A stretch of 24,355 nt of DNA, taken from assembly GCA_049647245.1 (NCBI GenBank), contig JBARXH010000151.1, forward strand, positions 1 through 24,355, given 5' to 3'. The notes beneath the pieces were generated by a model that searched no databases, was not told where the DNA came from, and saw nothing but the letters and a program-made list of their open reading frames with translations. A program made the position numbers and the translations under genes. The stretch is from Litorimonas sp049647245 (lineage in GTDB: Bacteria; Pseudomonadota; Alphaproteobacteria; Caulobacterales; Maricaulaceae). This document shows, in pieces, positions 6,801 to 14,939 of the stretch (position 1 is its first letter; the number at the start of each line of letters is the position of its first letter).

Positions 6801-7892
6801 ATGACCAATCCACTCTTTTCGCCCTACACGCTCAAATCGCTCGAGCTTCCCAATCGCATCGTCATGGCCCCCATGACCCGCAGCTTCTCGCCCGGCGGCG
6901 TGCCGGGGGAGAATGTTGCGGACTACTATGCCCGCCGTGCCGTCAATCATGTCGGACTGATCGTGACGGAAGGCGTCAACCCGGACCGTCAGGCCGCCGG
7001 CAACGATGCCAACGTCCCGAAATTCTACGGCGAAGCCCTCGATGGCTGGAAGCGGGTTGTGGAACGGGTCAAGGCCCAAGGCGGACGGATCGCCCCGCAG
7101 CTCTGGCATGTCGGCATGATGCGCAAGCCCGGCACGGGCCACTATCCGGACGTTCCGTCTGACAGCCCGTCCGGCCTGACCCACACGGGCAAAGCGGTCA
7201 TGGAACCGCCCTCCGACGAAGAGATCGCCGACATGGTCAACAGCTATGCCCGCTCGGCCGCGCACGCGAAGAACCTCGGCTTCGATGCGATCGAGATCCA
7301 CGGCGCGCATGGCTATCTGATCGATCAGTTCTTCTGGGACGTCATGAACCAGCGCGACGACCGGTTTGGCGGAGACCTGTCGCAGCGGTCCACCTTCGCA
7401 GCGGATGTGATCCGAGAGTGCCGGAAGGCGGTCGGACCCGACATGCCGATCATCATTCGCATCTCGCAGTGGAAACAACAGGATTTCAGCGCACGCCTTG
7501 CCGAAACGCCGGAGGAGATGGAACGCTGGCTGAGCGTCTTCGTGGATGCGGGCGTGGACTGCCTGCACTGCTCGCAACGCCGTTTCTGGGAGCCGGAGTT
7601 CGAAGGGTCCGATCTGAACTTCGCGGGCTGGGCCAAGAAGCTCACCGGCCTGCCCACCATCACGGTCGGCAGCGTCGGCCTGTCCTCCGACTTCATCGGG
7701 GCTTTCCAGGGCGAAAATTCCGAAGCGCGGTCGCTCGACGATTTGATCGAACGATTGGAAAAGGATGAGTTCGACCTCGTCGCCGTCGGGCGCGCGGTCC
7801 TGCAGGATCCGGAATGGGCGACCAAGATCAAGGACGGCCGCGAGGACGAGCTTCGCGACTATGACGCCAAGGCGCTCGCCACGCTCTACTAG
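6801..7892 (+). CDS. Old yellow enzyme family NADH:flavin oxidoreductase
   Basis: The protein has 363 residues and is a cytoplasmic FMN TIM-barrel enzyme that reduces activated C=C bonds or nitro/nitrate ester groups with NAD(P)H. It begins with LFSPYTLKSLELPNRIVMAPMTRS, typical of the NemA/OYE group. QLWHVGM (100-106) stands where most members have QLxHxGR. The substrate-binding pair and proton donor lie in IEIHGAHGYLIDQF (H167, H170, Y172), followed by the NQRDDRFGG signature. The C-terminal FMN phosphate site is TITVGSVG and DLVAVGRAVLQDPEW. The start has GAGG six bases before ATG. The gene follows a terminator, so it probably has its own promoter. Its stop overlaps the convergent carboxyltransferase stop by four bases (CTAG). 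The exact substrate cannot be told. Confidence 0.93.
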   Translation: MTNPLFSPYTLKSLELPNRIVMAPMTRSFSPGGVPGENVADYYARRAVNHVGLIVTEGVNPDRQAAGNDANVPKFYGEALDGWKRVVERVKAQGGRIAPQLWHVGMMRKPGTGHYPDVPSDSPSGLTHTGKAVMEPPSDEEIADMVNSYARSAAHAKNLGFDAIEIHGAHGYLIDQFFWDVMNQRDDRFGGDLSQRSTFAADVIRECRKAVGPDMPIIIRISQWKQQDFSARLAETPEEMERWLSVFVDAGVDCLHCSQRRFWEPEFEGSDLNFAGWAKKLTGLPTITVGSVGLSSDFIGAFQGENSEARSLDDLIERLEKDEFDLVAVGRAVLQDPEWATKIKDGREDELRDYDAKALATLY

Positions 7893-9427
7893 GGCTTTGG
7901 TTGGTCCTTCATCGCCAGTCGGATGAAATTCGTTAGGAACGGGCGCGTTTCGCGCGGGTCGAGGATGTCCTCGACCCCGTAGCGTTCCGCCGTGCGAAAC
8001 GGCGACGAGACCTCGGCCAGCTTTGCCTTGATTGCCGCGAGCGCAGCCTCCGGGTCATCACTGGCCGCGAGTTCGGACTGGTAGGCCACCTCCACACCGC
8101 CGTCGATTGGCAGGCTTCCCCAGTCGCCGCTGGGCCAGGCGGCGCGGTACTGGAAGCGCGTATGGTCGCTCATGGCCGCCCCTGCGACACCATAGGCTTT
8201 GCGAACGATGATGCTCGCCCACGGCACGGACGCCTTGTAGATGCAGGCCATGGTTTCCACCCCGCGCCGGATGGTGGCGGCTTTTTCCGCATCCAGTCCG
8301 ATCATGAAACCGGGATTGTCGACCAGGTGGATGACGGGAAGCCCGAACCGTTCCGCCAGCTCCACATGGCGCTTCACCTTTTCAGCGGTGCCCGCCGTCC
8401 ATGACCCTCCCAGATAGGAAGGGTCCGACGCGATCACGGCTACGGGCCAGCCATTCAGCCGCGCCAATGCCGTGATCGCCGCACGGCCCCAGCGGCGGCC
8501 CATCTCGAAAACGCTCCCCTTATCCATCACGGATGTCATGATGGTCCGCATGGAGTAGGCCTGACTGCGGTCTCTTGGGATGATGGAGAGAAGCTGTTCG
8601 TCCGTTCGGTCTGGGTTGTCCTGCGGGGTGGTGAAAGGCAGCGTGCCACCGGTCATGTCGGGCAGGAAGGACAAGAAAGCCCGCGCACGGGCGAAAGCTT
8701 CGGCTTCGCTGCCGACCTCGTCATCCACTACGCCGTTGCGCGTATGGATGTCCGACCCGCCCAAGCCTTCCTTGTCCAGACTCTCGCCCAAGGGGGCGAC
8801 GATCGCCGGACCCGCGGTGAAGACCTGCGAGAGGCCACGCACCATGACGGAATAATGCGACGCCACCACGCGCGCCGCCCCGAGACCCGCGCACGGACCA
8901 AGGGCCAGAGCGACGACGGGCACAGCATCGAGGTTTTCCACGATGGCTTCGAATCCCGGAACCTCTGGCACGTAGGTGTAGCCCATGGCTTCCAGCGACT
9001 TGACCGACCCGCCGCCCCCCGTGCCGTCGATCATCCGGATCAGCGGCAGGCCGAACTCTGCCGCCATCTTCTCGGCATGGATGAACTTGCGGTAGATAGC
9101 AGCGTCCGAGGCGCCACCGCGCACGGTGAAATCGTCGGCGGACGCCACGACCGGTCGCCCCGCGATCTCGCCTTGGCCGAAGATGAAGTTCGAGGCGTGA
9201 GATCGGATCAGCTTTCCGTGCGCATCATAGTCGCCGGAGCCGGCCAGCTTGCCGATCTCCCGGAAGGACCCCTCATCCAGCAGGCCGTCAATGCGCTCAC
9301 GCGCCGTCAGTTTGCCCCGGCCCTTCTGGCGCGCGACTTTGTCCGCGCCGCCCATCTCCTCGGCGAAAGCCTCCCGGCTTGCCCTCTGGTCCAGTTCGGG
9401 GGACCAGTCCTTGGGCGTGTCAGGCAT
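7889..9427 (-). CDS. Acyl-CoA carboxylase carboxyltransferase (beta) subunit
   Basis: The protein has 512 residues, the usual size of propionyl-, methylcrotonyl- or geranyl-type carboxyltransferase subunits, with two crotonase-fold halves. Features include GKLTARERIDGLLDEGSF near the N-terminus, the first oxyanion glycines in LALGPCAGLGAARV, GGSDIHTRNGVVDDEVGSEAEAF, and the second oxyanion segment in VRKAYGVAGAAM. It should move a carboxyl group from carboxybiotin to an acyl-CoA. The biotin carboxylase/biotin carrier partner is not in the window. ATG 9427 is preferred (AAGG nine bases upstream); ATG 9436 would add three residues. It overlaps the end of the upstream SDR gene by eight bases, so the two are coupled. 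Which acyl-CoA it uses is not clear. Confidence 0.92.
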   Translation of the reverse strand: MPDTPKDWSPELDQRASREAFAEEMGGADKVARQKGRGKLTARERIDGLLDEGSFREIGKLAGSGDYDAHGKLIRSHASNFIFGQGEIAGRPVVASADDFTVRGGASDAAIYRKFIHAEKMAAEFGLPLIRMIDGTGGGGSVKSLEAMGYTYVPEVPGFEAIVENLDAVPVVALALGPCAGLGAARVVASHYSVMVRGLSQVFTAGPAIVAPLGESLDKEGLGGSDIHTRNGVVDDEVGSEAEAFARARAFLSFLPDMTGGTLPFTTPQDNPDRTDEQLLSIIPRDRSQAYSMRTIMTSVMDKGSVFEMGRRWGRAAITALARLNGWPVAVIASDPSYLGGSWTAGTAEKVKRHVELAERFGLPVIHLVDNPGFMIGLDAEKAATIRRGVETMACIYKASVPWASIIVRKAYGVAGAAMSDHTRFQYRAAWPSGDWGSLPIDGGVEVAYQSELAASDDPEAALAAIKAKLAEVSSPFRTAERYGVEDILDPRETRPFLTNFIRLAMKDQPKP

Positions 9428-10217
9428 CCGGCACATCCTTGTCCGCGCGCTTCCAGCCTTGCAGGTCCGGGTCGCGCATCATCTTGCGCGTGCGCCCCGG
9501 GAACAGCCGAGAGCCGATGTCATAGCCCCACTTCAACCCCGGCGGGACGAAGACCTGCGGGTCGCTGCGTTTAATGGCCCGCATGACCGCCTTGACGACC
9601 TGATCGACGGACACTTCCGGCGTGCTCTGTGCCCGCGTAACGCCGTCGGTCATGCGCGTGCGCACCATCGTCGGGTGAATGCTGGAAACGCCGATGGACG
9701 TCCCGTCCAGATCGTATTCAAGACAGCGCGTGAAACCGTTCACCGCGAATTTCGACGCCGTGTATGCGGCCATGCCAGGGGAGCCGATCACGCCGGCCAC
9801 GGAACTCATATTGACGATATAGGCAGATTTGCGGGACCGGAGGTGCGGTAGGGCCGTATGCGTCACCGCCATCAGACCCAGCACATTCACCTCGATCGTT
9901 TTCCGCCAGCGCTCGAAGGGCACGGCGTCATAGTCTCCGGATGTGGCAATCCCGGCATTGTTGATCAGAATATCGAATCCAAGGCTCACGGCCTCTTCCG
10001 TGGCGGCAATGGCCTCCTCCACACGGGAGAGGTCCGCTTCAATCGCGTGGTAGGTCTGACCCGCATCCCTGACGGCCTCGCGTGTGCCGGTCTGCACGTC
10101 CGATCGCAGGTCGCAACCGATCACGTCACAGCCCGCTTTCGCAAAGGCGACAGCCAGCCCCTGCCCGATGCCCCGTGCCGCGCCGGTTATGAAAACGGTC
10201 TTGCCCTTGTAGTTCAC
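9420..10217 (-). CDS. Short-chain dehydrogenase/reductase
   Basis: The protein has 265 residues from the GTG at 10217. A classical SDR is shown by the cofactor loop TGAARGIG (11-18), NNAG (86-89), the catalytic Ser in VNMSSVAG, and YTASK with Y152 and K156. The D in CDLRSD after the second strand favours NAD over NADP. The C-terminal part, with VFVPPGLKWGYDIGSRLFPGRTRKMMRD, is like SDRs that act on lipophilic substrates, though this is only a resemblance. A TTG 36 bases upstream is also open but lies inside an inverted repeat and has no ribosome site. The gene is coupled to the carboxyltransferase and divergent from the SIMPL gene. A joint role in acyl or branched-chain metabolism is possible but unproven. 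Confidence 0.9.
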   Translation of the reverse strand: MNYKGKTVFITGAARGIGQGLAVAFAKAGCDVIGCDLRSDVQTGTREAVRDAGQTYHAIEADLSRVEEAIAATEEAVSLGFDILINNAGIATSGDYDAVPFERWRKTIEVNVLGLMAVTHTALPHLRSRKSAYIVNMSSVAGVIGSPGMAAYTASKFAVNGFTRCLEYDLDGTSIGVSSIHPTMVRTRMTDGVTRAQSTPEVSVDQVVKAVMRAIKRSDPQVFVPPGLKWGYDIGSRLFPGRTRKMMRDPDLQGWKRADKDVPDA

Positions 10218-10227
10218 GACGCATTCA

Positions 10228-10253
10228 TTGGCAGGCTGGCAATGACCTGCCAA
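10228..10253. promoter_or_regulatory. Perfect inverted repeat TTGGCAGG-N10-CCTGCCAA, candidate operator
   Basis: The 26-bp element has perfect 8-bp arms and sits in the 62-bp gap between the divergent SDR and SIMPL genes. It is 10 bases from the SDR start and 26 from the SIMPL start. Such symmetry in a divergent promoter region points to a dimeric repressor or activator. It is also able to form a hairpin in the leader of either message. No regulator gene is adjacent, so the binding protein is unknown. Confidence 0.5.
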
Positions 10254-10279
10254 GACAGAGCGCCAAGAAAGGTTTCCCC

Positions 10280-11011
10280 ATGTCCAATCGACTCACCGCC
10301 TTTATCGCCACGGCTGCGATCGCCCTCCCCGTCGCAGCGCTACCCTCGCTGAGCCATGCGAGCGACCACGCGGACAAGCCGGGCGTCATTCATGTGACCG
10401 CCAGCGCCACGGCCGATGCCGTGCCGGATACCGTGTCGGTTTCTGCGGGGGTGCAGACGACCTCGCCGTCCGCTCAGGAGGCCATGGCCCGCAATTCGGA
10501 GCAGATGCGGGCCGTGTTCGCGGCCCTCGACCAGGCGGGCATTCCGCGTCAGGACGTCTCAACGTCGAACCTCAGCCTCAACCCGCGCTATGACTATCAA
10601 CGACGCACTGAAGGCGAGCCTCGCCTGATTGGCTACCAGGCCAGCAATCAAATCACTGTGACGACGCAGGAACTCGACCGCGCGGGTCCGCTGATTGACG
10701 CCATGATCAAGGCCGGGGTCAACAATATCAACGGTGTGAACTTTCAGGTCAGCGAGCCGGACGCCGCGCAGGCGAGCGCTCGGGCCGCGGCCATCGAGAA
10801 GGCCAAGATCAAGGCGCGCATGATGGCCAGCGCGGCCGGGGTCGAACTCGGCCGTTTGCTGGCCATGAGCGAGGGCCAGTCTTCAGGGCCGATCGCTTAT
10901 GATCAGATCGTCGTGACCGGCGCCCGGATGGAAAGTGCCGCACCGCCCATGGCTCCGGGTCAGCGCGACATCCGCGCCACGGTCACGATGAGCTACGCCA
11001 TCGCCGATTAG
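10280..11011 (+). CDS. SIMPL domain (DUF541) exported protein
   Basis: The protein has 243 residues. A signal peptide (hydrophobic 7-21, likely cleavage after SHA at residue 27) sends it to the periplasm. The rest is one SIMPL/DUF541 domain: IHVTASATADAVPDTVSVSAGVQT at the start, IPRQDVSTSNLSLNPRYDY in the middle, YQASNQITVTTQELDRAG, the helical AAIEKAKIKARMMASAAGVELGR, and a closing strand DIRATVTMSYAI. Members of this family (for example BP26 of Brucella and YggE of E. coli) are periplasmic oligomers with a poorly defined stress role. The start ATG follows AAGAAAGG. It ends by a four-base tail-to-tail overlap with the dehalogenase gene. Confidence 0.93.
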   Translation: MSNRLTAFIATAAIALPVAALPSLSHASDHADKPGVIHVTASATADAVPDTVSVSAGVQTTSPSAQEAMARNSEQMRAVFAALDQAGIPRQDVSTSNLSLNPRYDYQRRTEGEPRLIGYQASNQITVTTQELDRAGPLIDAMIKAGVNNINGVNFQVSEPDAAQASARAAAIEKAKIKARMMASAAGVELGRLLAMSEGQSSGPIAYDQIVVTGARMESAAPPMAPGQRDIRATVTMSYAIAD

Positions 11012-11901
11012 AGCGCGCCTGCCACCTCGATGATGAGCTCGGCCAGTTCGCCGGGCTTGTCTTCCTGCAGGAAATGCCCGCCATCCTCGATGGTCCGGTG
11101 CGGTTGCCCCTTCGTGCCGGGGACTTTCTTTTGGAACACGATGTCGCCGCCCTTTGTCACCGGGTCCTGATCGGAGAAACAGGTCACGAAAGGTTTGTCC
11201 CAGGCAGACAGGACCTCCCAGGCCTTGCGATTGTCCGCCGCGCCGTCCTGATCGGGTGACGTGGGAACGAGCGCCGGGAAGATCCGCGCCCCGGCCTTGT
11301 AGGTCTCGTCCGGATAGGGGGCGTCATAAGCGGCGACTTCCCCGTCCGTGAGCTCCCGGACCGTCGCCCCTTGCAGGATCTTGCCCGTCGGAAACTCGGG
11401 AACGGTCTGGGAAAATTGCTGCCATGCGAGAAACGCGTCGGACGGCGTCCCCTCGCCGGTCGGCAGCATGGTGTTCCCAGCCACGACGGCCGCGAACCGA
11501 TCGGGCCGTGCCGCAACCAGACGCAGGCCCAGCAGTCCGCCCCAATCCTGACAGAACAGAACCACGCCGGTAAGGTCCAGGCTGTCGAACCAGTCCAGCA
11601 TCCATGCCACATGGCGGGAGTAGCTATAATCGGATGTTTCCGTCGGCTTGTCCGATTTGCCGAACCCAATCAGGTCGGGCGCGATGACACGGTGACCGGC
11701 TTCCGCAACGGTCGGGATCATGTGACGGTAGAGATAGGACCAGCTCGGCTCGCCGTGCATCATAAGGACGGGTCGGCCGTCGCGTGGGCCTTCATCGACA
11801 TAATGCAGCCGTAAACCGTCCCCGATTTCGGCATAGTTGGGCGCGAAATCGTAATCCGGCAGCCCCTCGAAGCGGCTATCCTCGGTTCTCAGTTTTTCCA
11901 T
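11008..11901 (-). CDS. Haloalkane dehalogenase, subfamily I type
   Basis: The protein has 297 residues. It has the alpha/beta hydrolase fold with the residues of a hydrolytic dehalogenase: HGEPSW (49-54), the nucleophile elbow CQDWGG with nucleophile D119 and halide-binding W120, an acid at about D246 in FSDQDPVTKG, and the base H276 in DGGHFLQED. The acid after strand seven and the length fit the DhlA/DhmA subfamily. The expected reaction replaces halide on an alkane by hydroxide. Real substrates are often unknown, and no haloalkane pathway genes are nearby. ATG 11901 is chosen because AAAGGA lies eight bases upstream; the open frame continues much further but is antisense to the FAH gene. 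Its stop overlaps the SIMPL stop by four bases. Confidence 0.92.
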   Translation of the reverse strand: MEKLRTEDSRFEGLPDYDFAPNYAEIGDGLRLHYVDEGPRDGRPVLMMHGEPSWSYLYRHMIPTVAEAGHRVIAPDLIGFGKSDKPTETSDYSYSRHVAWMLDWFDSLDLTGVVLFCQDWGGLLGLRLVAARPDRFAAVVAGNTMLPTGEGTPSDAFLAWQQFSQTVPEFPTGKILQGATVRELTDGEVAAYDAPYPDETYKAGARIFPALVPTSPDQDGAADNRKAWEVLSAWDKPFVTCFSDQDPVTKGGDIVFQKKVPGTKGQPHRTIEDGGHFLQEDKPGELAELIIEVAGAL

Positions 11902-11952
11902 GACCGGTCCTTTCCGTTTCGCTACGGATAGGGCCGCGCCAGGAGCCCGACA

Positions 11953-12606
11953 ATGCACGACTTCGTTTTCCAGCCCGCTGATCCAGCCTCGCTGCCCGTT
12001 GTCGGGGCCGAGGCTCGGTTCCCCGTCCGGCGCATCTATTGCGTGGGCCGGAACTATGCCGACCATGTCAAGGAAATGGGCGGCGACCCGGCGCGGTCGG
12101 ACCCCATCATCTTCACCAAGGCTCCAGAGGCGCTCGTCCCCAGTGGCGAATCGATCGCCTATCCGCCGAACACATCCGACATGCATTACGAAGTCGAACT
12201 GGTGGCCGCCATCGGACCCGACGGGGTCTACGGCTACGGCGTGGGCATAGACCTGACGCGGCGGGACTTGCAGGCCAGGGCCAAGTCCAAGGGCGCCCCC
12301 TGGTCGAGGGCAAAGGATTTCGCGGGTGCGGCCCCCTGCTCCGCCATCACGCCTGCGGACGGATTCGACCTGGACGGCAAGCGCATCGTCCTGCGCAAGA
12401 ACGGCGACATCGTGCAATCGGGTTGCCTGTCGGACATGATCTGGTCGGTGGACGAGATCGTGGCCCAGATCGCAGGCGACATGGACCTCGGCCCAGGGGA
12501 TCTGGTGTTCACCGGAACCCCCGAAGGCGTCGGTCCCTGCGTTCCCGGAGACGAACTCGAGGGCGGGATAGAAGGCCTCGCCCCCATCCGCGTGAGGATC
12601 GTCTGA
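11953..12606 (+). CDS. Fumarylacetoacetate hydrolase family protein
   Basis: The protein has 217 residues and is a cytoplasmic FAH-fold metal enzyme of the single-domain type that includes fumarylpyruvate hydrolase, acylpyruvases and oxaloacetate decarboxylases. IYCVGRNYADHVKEMG (28-43) is the classical opening. The Mg/Mn ligands are E80 and E82 in HYEVELVAAIG and D100 in GIDLTRRDLQ, and the catalytic lysine is K121 in SRAKDF. The end has GDLVFTGTPEGVGP. The exact substrate cannot be assigned. AGGAG sits nine bases before ATG. It is divergent from the dehalogenase gene with a 51-bp gap, and its stop shares one base with the start of the TerB-like gene (TGATG). Confidence 0.93.
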   Translation: MHDFVFQPADPASLPVVGAEARFPVRRIYCVGRNYADHVKEMGGDPARSDPIIFTKAPEALVPSGESIAYPPNTSDMHYEVELVAAIGPDGVYGYGVGIDLTRRDLQARAKSKGAPWSRAKDFAGAAPCSAITPADGFDLDGKRIVLRKNGDIVQSGCLSDMIWSVDEIVAQIAGDMDLGPGDLVFTGTPEGVGPCVPGDELEGGIEGLAPIRVRIV

Positions 12607-13013
12607 TGAGCACGCCCACCCATACAGTTGACGAAATACTCACACCGCTCGCCATTGCTGTCGTCATCGACCACAAGATCCGGACGGTCGAGCAAACGGC
12701 ATTCACTGAACTGACCAACGGACTGCTCGAATTCTTCGGACATCCAGTCCGGTCGCCGGAGGACATTCTCGCCTGGTTCGACGGCCGCAAGGACGAGCTG
12801 GAAGATCAGCTCTGGGACCGGGGCGGAAACACGCTGGTCCTGAAGGCGATCACGCGGTTCAGCGACGCCGCACACCGCGAGGCGATCTATGACGCGCTGG
12901 TCACTATCGCCGTGGCGGACGATGAATATGTCCCTGAGGAATCTCGCCTGATCAAGAGCGCGGCGATGATCTACGGGTTCGAGCGCCCGCCCATCAAGGT
13001 GACGCGCAGCTAA
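12606..13013 (+). CDS. TerB-like domain protein
   Basis: The protein has 135 residues and is all-helical, without a signal peptide. The C-terminal half, AHREAIYDALVTIAVADDEYVPEESRLIKSAAMIYGF (about 91-127), has the TerB/DjlA-type pattern of paired helices with an acidic ADDEYVPEE turn that binds metal in relatives. The N-terminal half, with KIRTVEQTAFTELTNGLLEFFG, looks like a first copy of the same helical unit. The cellular role of stand-alone TerB-like proteins is mostly unknown; tellurite resistance should not be assumed. It is translationally coupled to the FAH gene by a one-base overlap and ends in a four-base overlap with typA on the other strand. Confidence 0.75.
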   Translation: MSTPTHTVDEILTPLAIAVVIDHKIRTVEQTAFTELTNGLLEFFGHPVRSPEDILAWFDGRKDELEDQLWDRGGNTLVLKAITRFSDAAHREAIYDALVTIAVADDEYVPEESRLIKSAAMIYGFERPPIKVTRS

Positions 13014-14869
13014 CCTTCGGCTTCCATCGCCTCCCGGGCGCGCTGGTCCTTCTTGCGCTCATGCTCCAGCAGGTAGCGCTTGCGGATGCGGATGCTCTCC
13101 GGGGTGACTTCCACCAGTTCGTCATCGTTGATGAACTCCAGCGCGTATTCGAGCGTCGTGTCGATCGGCGTCGTCAGCACGACCGCTTCGTCCGATCCTG
13201 CGGCCCGCACGTTTGTCAGCTTCTTGCCCTTCAATGGGTTCACGGTCAGGTCGTTGTCGCGCGAATTGATGCCGATCAGCATGCCCTCATAGACCTCGGT
13301 CGCGTGGCCGATGAAGAGCTTGCCCCGCTCCTGCAAGTTCCACAGCGCGAAGGCCAAGGCCTTGCCCGTGGAGTTGGAGATCAGCGCGCCCTTTTGTCGG
13401 CGACCGATGCCTGCGGCTGCGCGCGGCGCGTAGCGGTCGAAATTGTGATACATCAGCCCGTTGCCGCTGGTCAGCGTCATGAATTCGCCCCGGAAGCCGA
13501 TCAGGCCGCGGGTCGGGATATCGTAGTCCAGTCGGATGCGTCCCTGTCCGTCCGGCTGCATGTTCTTCATGTCGCCCTTGCGCTCGTTCAGGCGCTGGAT
13601 CACCGCACCTTCCGTACCCTCTTCGAGGTCGACGGTCAGCGTTTCCCACGGCTCGCACAGGACACCGTCGATCTCCTTGTTGATCACCTGGGGCCGCGAG
13701 ATCGCGACTTCATAGCCCTCCCGGCGCATATTCTCGATCAGGATGGACAGGTGGAGTTCGCCGCGGCCGGAAACCCTGAACTTGTCGGCTTCGGACAGCT
13801 GCTCCACGCGCAGGGCGACATTGTGAATCAGCTCCCGGTCGAGCCGGTCCTTGATGTTGCGCGATGTGACGTATTTGCCTTCGCGGCCGGCGAACGGGCT
13901 GTCATTGACCTGGAAGGTCATAGACAAGGTCGGTTCGTCAACGGAGAGCTGCGGCAGGCGCTCGACATGCTCCGGATCGCAGATCGTGTCGCTGATCCCG
14001 AGGTTCTCGATGCCCGTGAAGGTAACGATATCGCCAGCGCTGGCCCGGTCGGTCTCCACGCGCTCTAGGCCCATGAAGCCGAAGATCTGCCCGACTTTTG
14101 CCTTGCGCTCCTTACCGTCCGGCGAGGCCACGACGACCTGCTGGCCCTTGCCGAGTGTTCCGCGCTGGATGCGGCCGATGCCGATCACGCCCTTGTAGCT
14201 GTCATAGTCGAGTGCACTGACCTGCAGCTGGAGCGCGCCGTCCGGGTCCACATCGGGGACGGGCGCGTGCGAGACGATGGTCTCGAACAGAGGCGACATG
14301 TCCGTCCCTTCCTCGCCCGCTTCGTGAGCGGCCCATCCATTGATGGCGGAGGCGAAAACGGTCGGGAAATCCATCTGCTCGTCCGTCGCGCCCAGACGGT
14401 CGAACAGGTCGAATGTCTGGTCTACGACCCAATCGGGCCGCGCGCCCTGACGGTCGACCTTGTTGACGACGACGATGGGCTTCAACCCCCGCTCCAGCGC
14501 CTTGCGGGTCACGAAGGTGGTTTGCGGCATGGGGCCTTCCACGGCGTCCACGAGCAGCACAACGGAATCGACCATGGACAGGACGCGCTCCACTTCGCCG
14601 CCGAAATCGGCGTGTCCCGGCGTATCCACGATGTTGATGCGCCATTCCTGCCCGGACGCGTCCGTCCAGCGGATCGCCGTATTCTTTGCGAGAATGGTGA
14701 TTCCGCGTTCCCGCTCGATGTCGCCGGAGTCCATGACGCGCTCGGCCTGCTCGCCGCGCTCGTCCAGCGTTCCGCTTTGCCTCAGCAGCTTGTCGACCAG
14801 AGTAGTCTTGCCATGGTCGACGTGCGCGACGATGGCGACGTTGCGGAGGTATTTGATATCGTCTGACAT
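13010..14869 (-). CDS. typA: Ribosome-associated translational GTPase TypA/BipA
   Basis: The protein has 619 residues, like E. coli BipA (607). The GTPase domain shows AHVDHGKTT (P loop), RGITI (switch I), DTPGHADF (switch II) and NKVDRQGARP (base specificity). Domain II, the EF-G-like domain, follows from about residue 205 (LQVSALDYDSYKGVIGIGRI), then the TypA-specific C-terminal part with GRGELHLSILIENMRREGYE, TRGLIGFRGEF and RKRYLLEHERK. BipA assists 50S assembly and growth at low temperature or under stress. ATG 14869 gives the family N-terminus; ATG 14881 would add four residues, and neither has a strong ribosome site. It is the last gene of the minus-strand run, 70 bases after pgsA. Confidence 0.97.
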   Translation of the reverse strand: MSDDIKYLRNVAIVAHVDHGKTTLVDKLLRQSGTLDERGEQAERVMDSGDIERERGITILAKNTAIRWTDASGQEWRINIVDTPGHADFGGEVERVLSMVDSVVLLVDAVEGPMPQTTFVTRKALERGLKPIVVVNKVDRQGARPDWVVDQTFDLFDRLGATDEQMDFPTVFASAINGWAAHEAGEEGTDMSPLFETIVSHAPVPDVDPDGALQLQVSALDYDSYKGVIGIGRIQRGTLGKGQQVVVASPDGKERKAKVGQIFGFMGLERVETDRASAGDIVTFTGIENLGISDTICDPEHVERLPQLSVDEPTLSMTFQVNDSPFAGREGKYVTSRNIKDRLDRELIHNVALRVEQLSEADKFRVSGRGELHLSILIENMRREGYEVAISRPQVINKEIDGVLCEPWETLTVDLEEGTEGAVIQRLNERKGDMKNMQPDGQGRIRLDYDIPTRGLIGFRGEFMTLTSGNGLMYHNFDRYAPRAAAGIGRRQKGALISNSTGKALAFALWNLQERGKLFIGHATEVYEGMLIGINSRDNDLTVNPLKGKKLTNVRAAGSDEAVVLTTPIDTTLEYALEFINDDELVEVTPESIRIRKRYLLEHERKKDQRAREAMEAEG

Positions 14870-14939
14870 GGCGCGGCCCATAACGGGAAGCGGGTGGGTT
14901 TCAAGGGGAGATGTAAGCCAGTCGCCCGGCGGCTGCACG

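Noticed and set aside
11913..11928. Inverted repeat TCCGT-N6-ACGGA between the dehalogenase and FAH genes
   Set aside because: Arms of five bases in GC-rich DNA are too short to stand out, and part of it overlaps the ribosome-site area of the dehalogenase gene.
11902..12417. An upstream extension of the haloalkane dehalogenase frame (total 469 codons)
   Set aside because: The added part is antisense to the FAH gene and unrelated to dehalogenases, while ATG 11901 has a good ribosome site and gives the family length.
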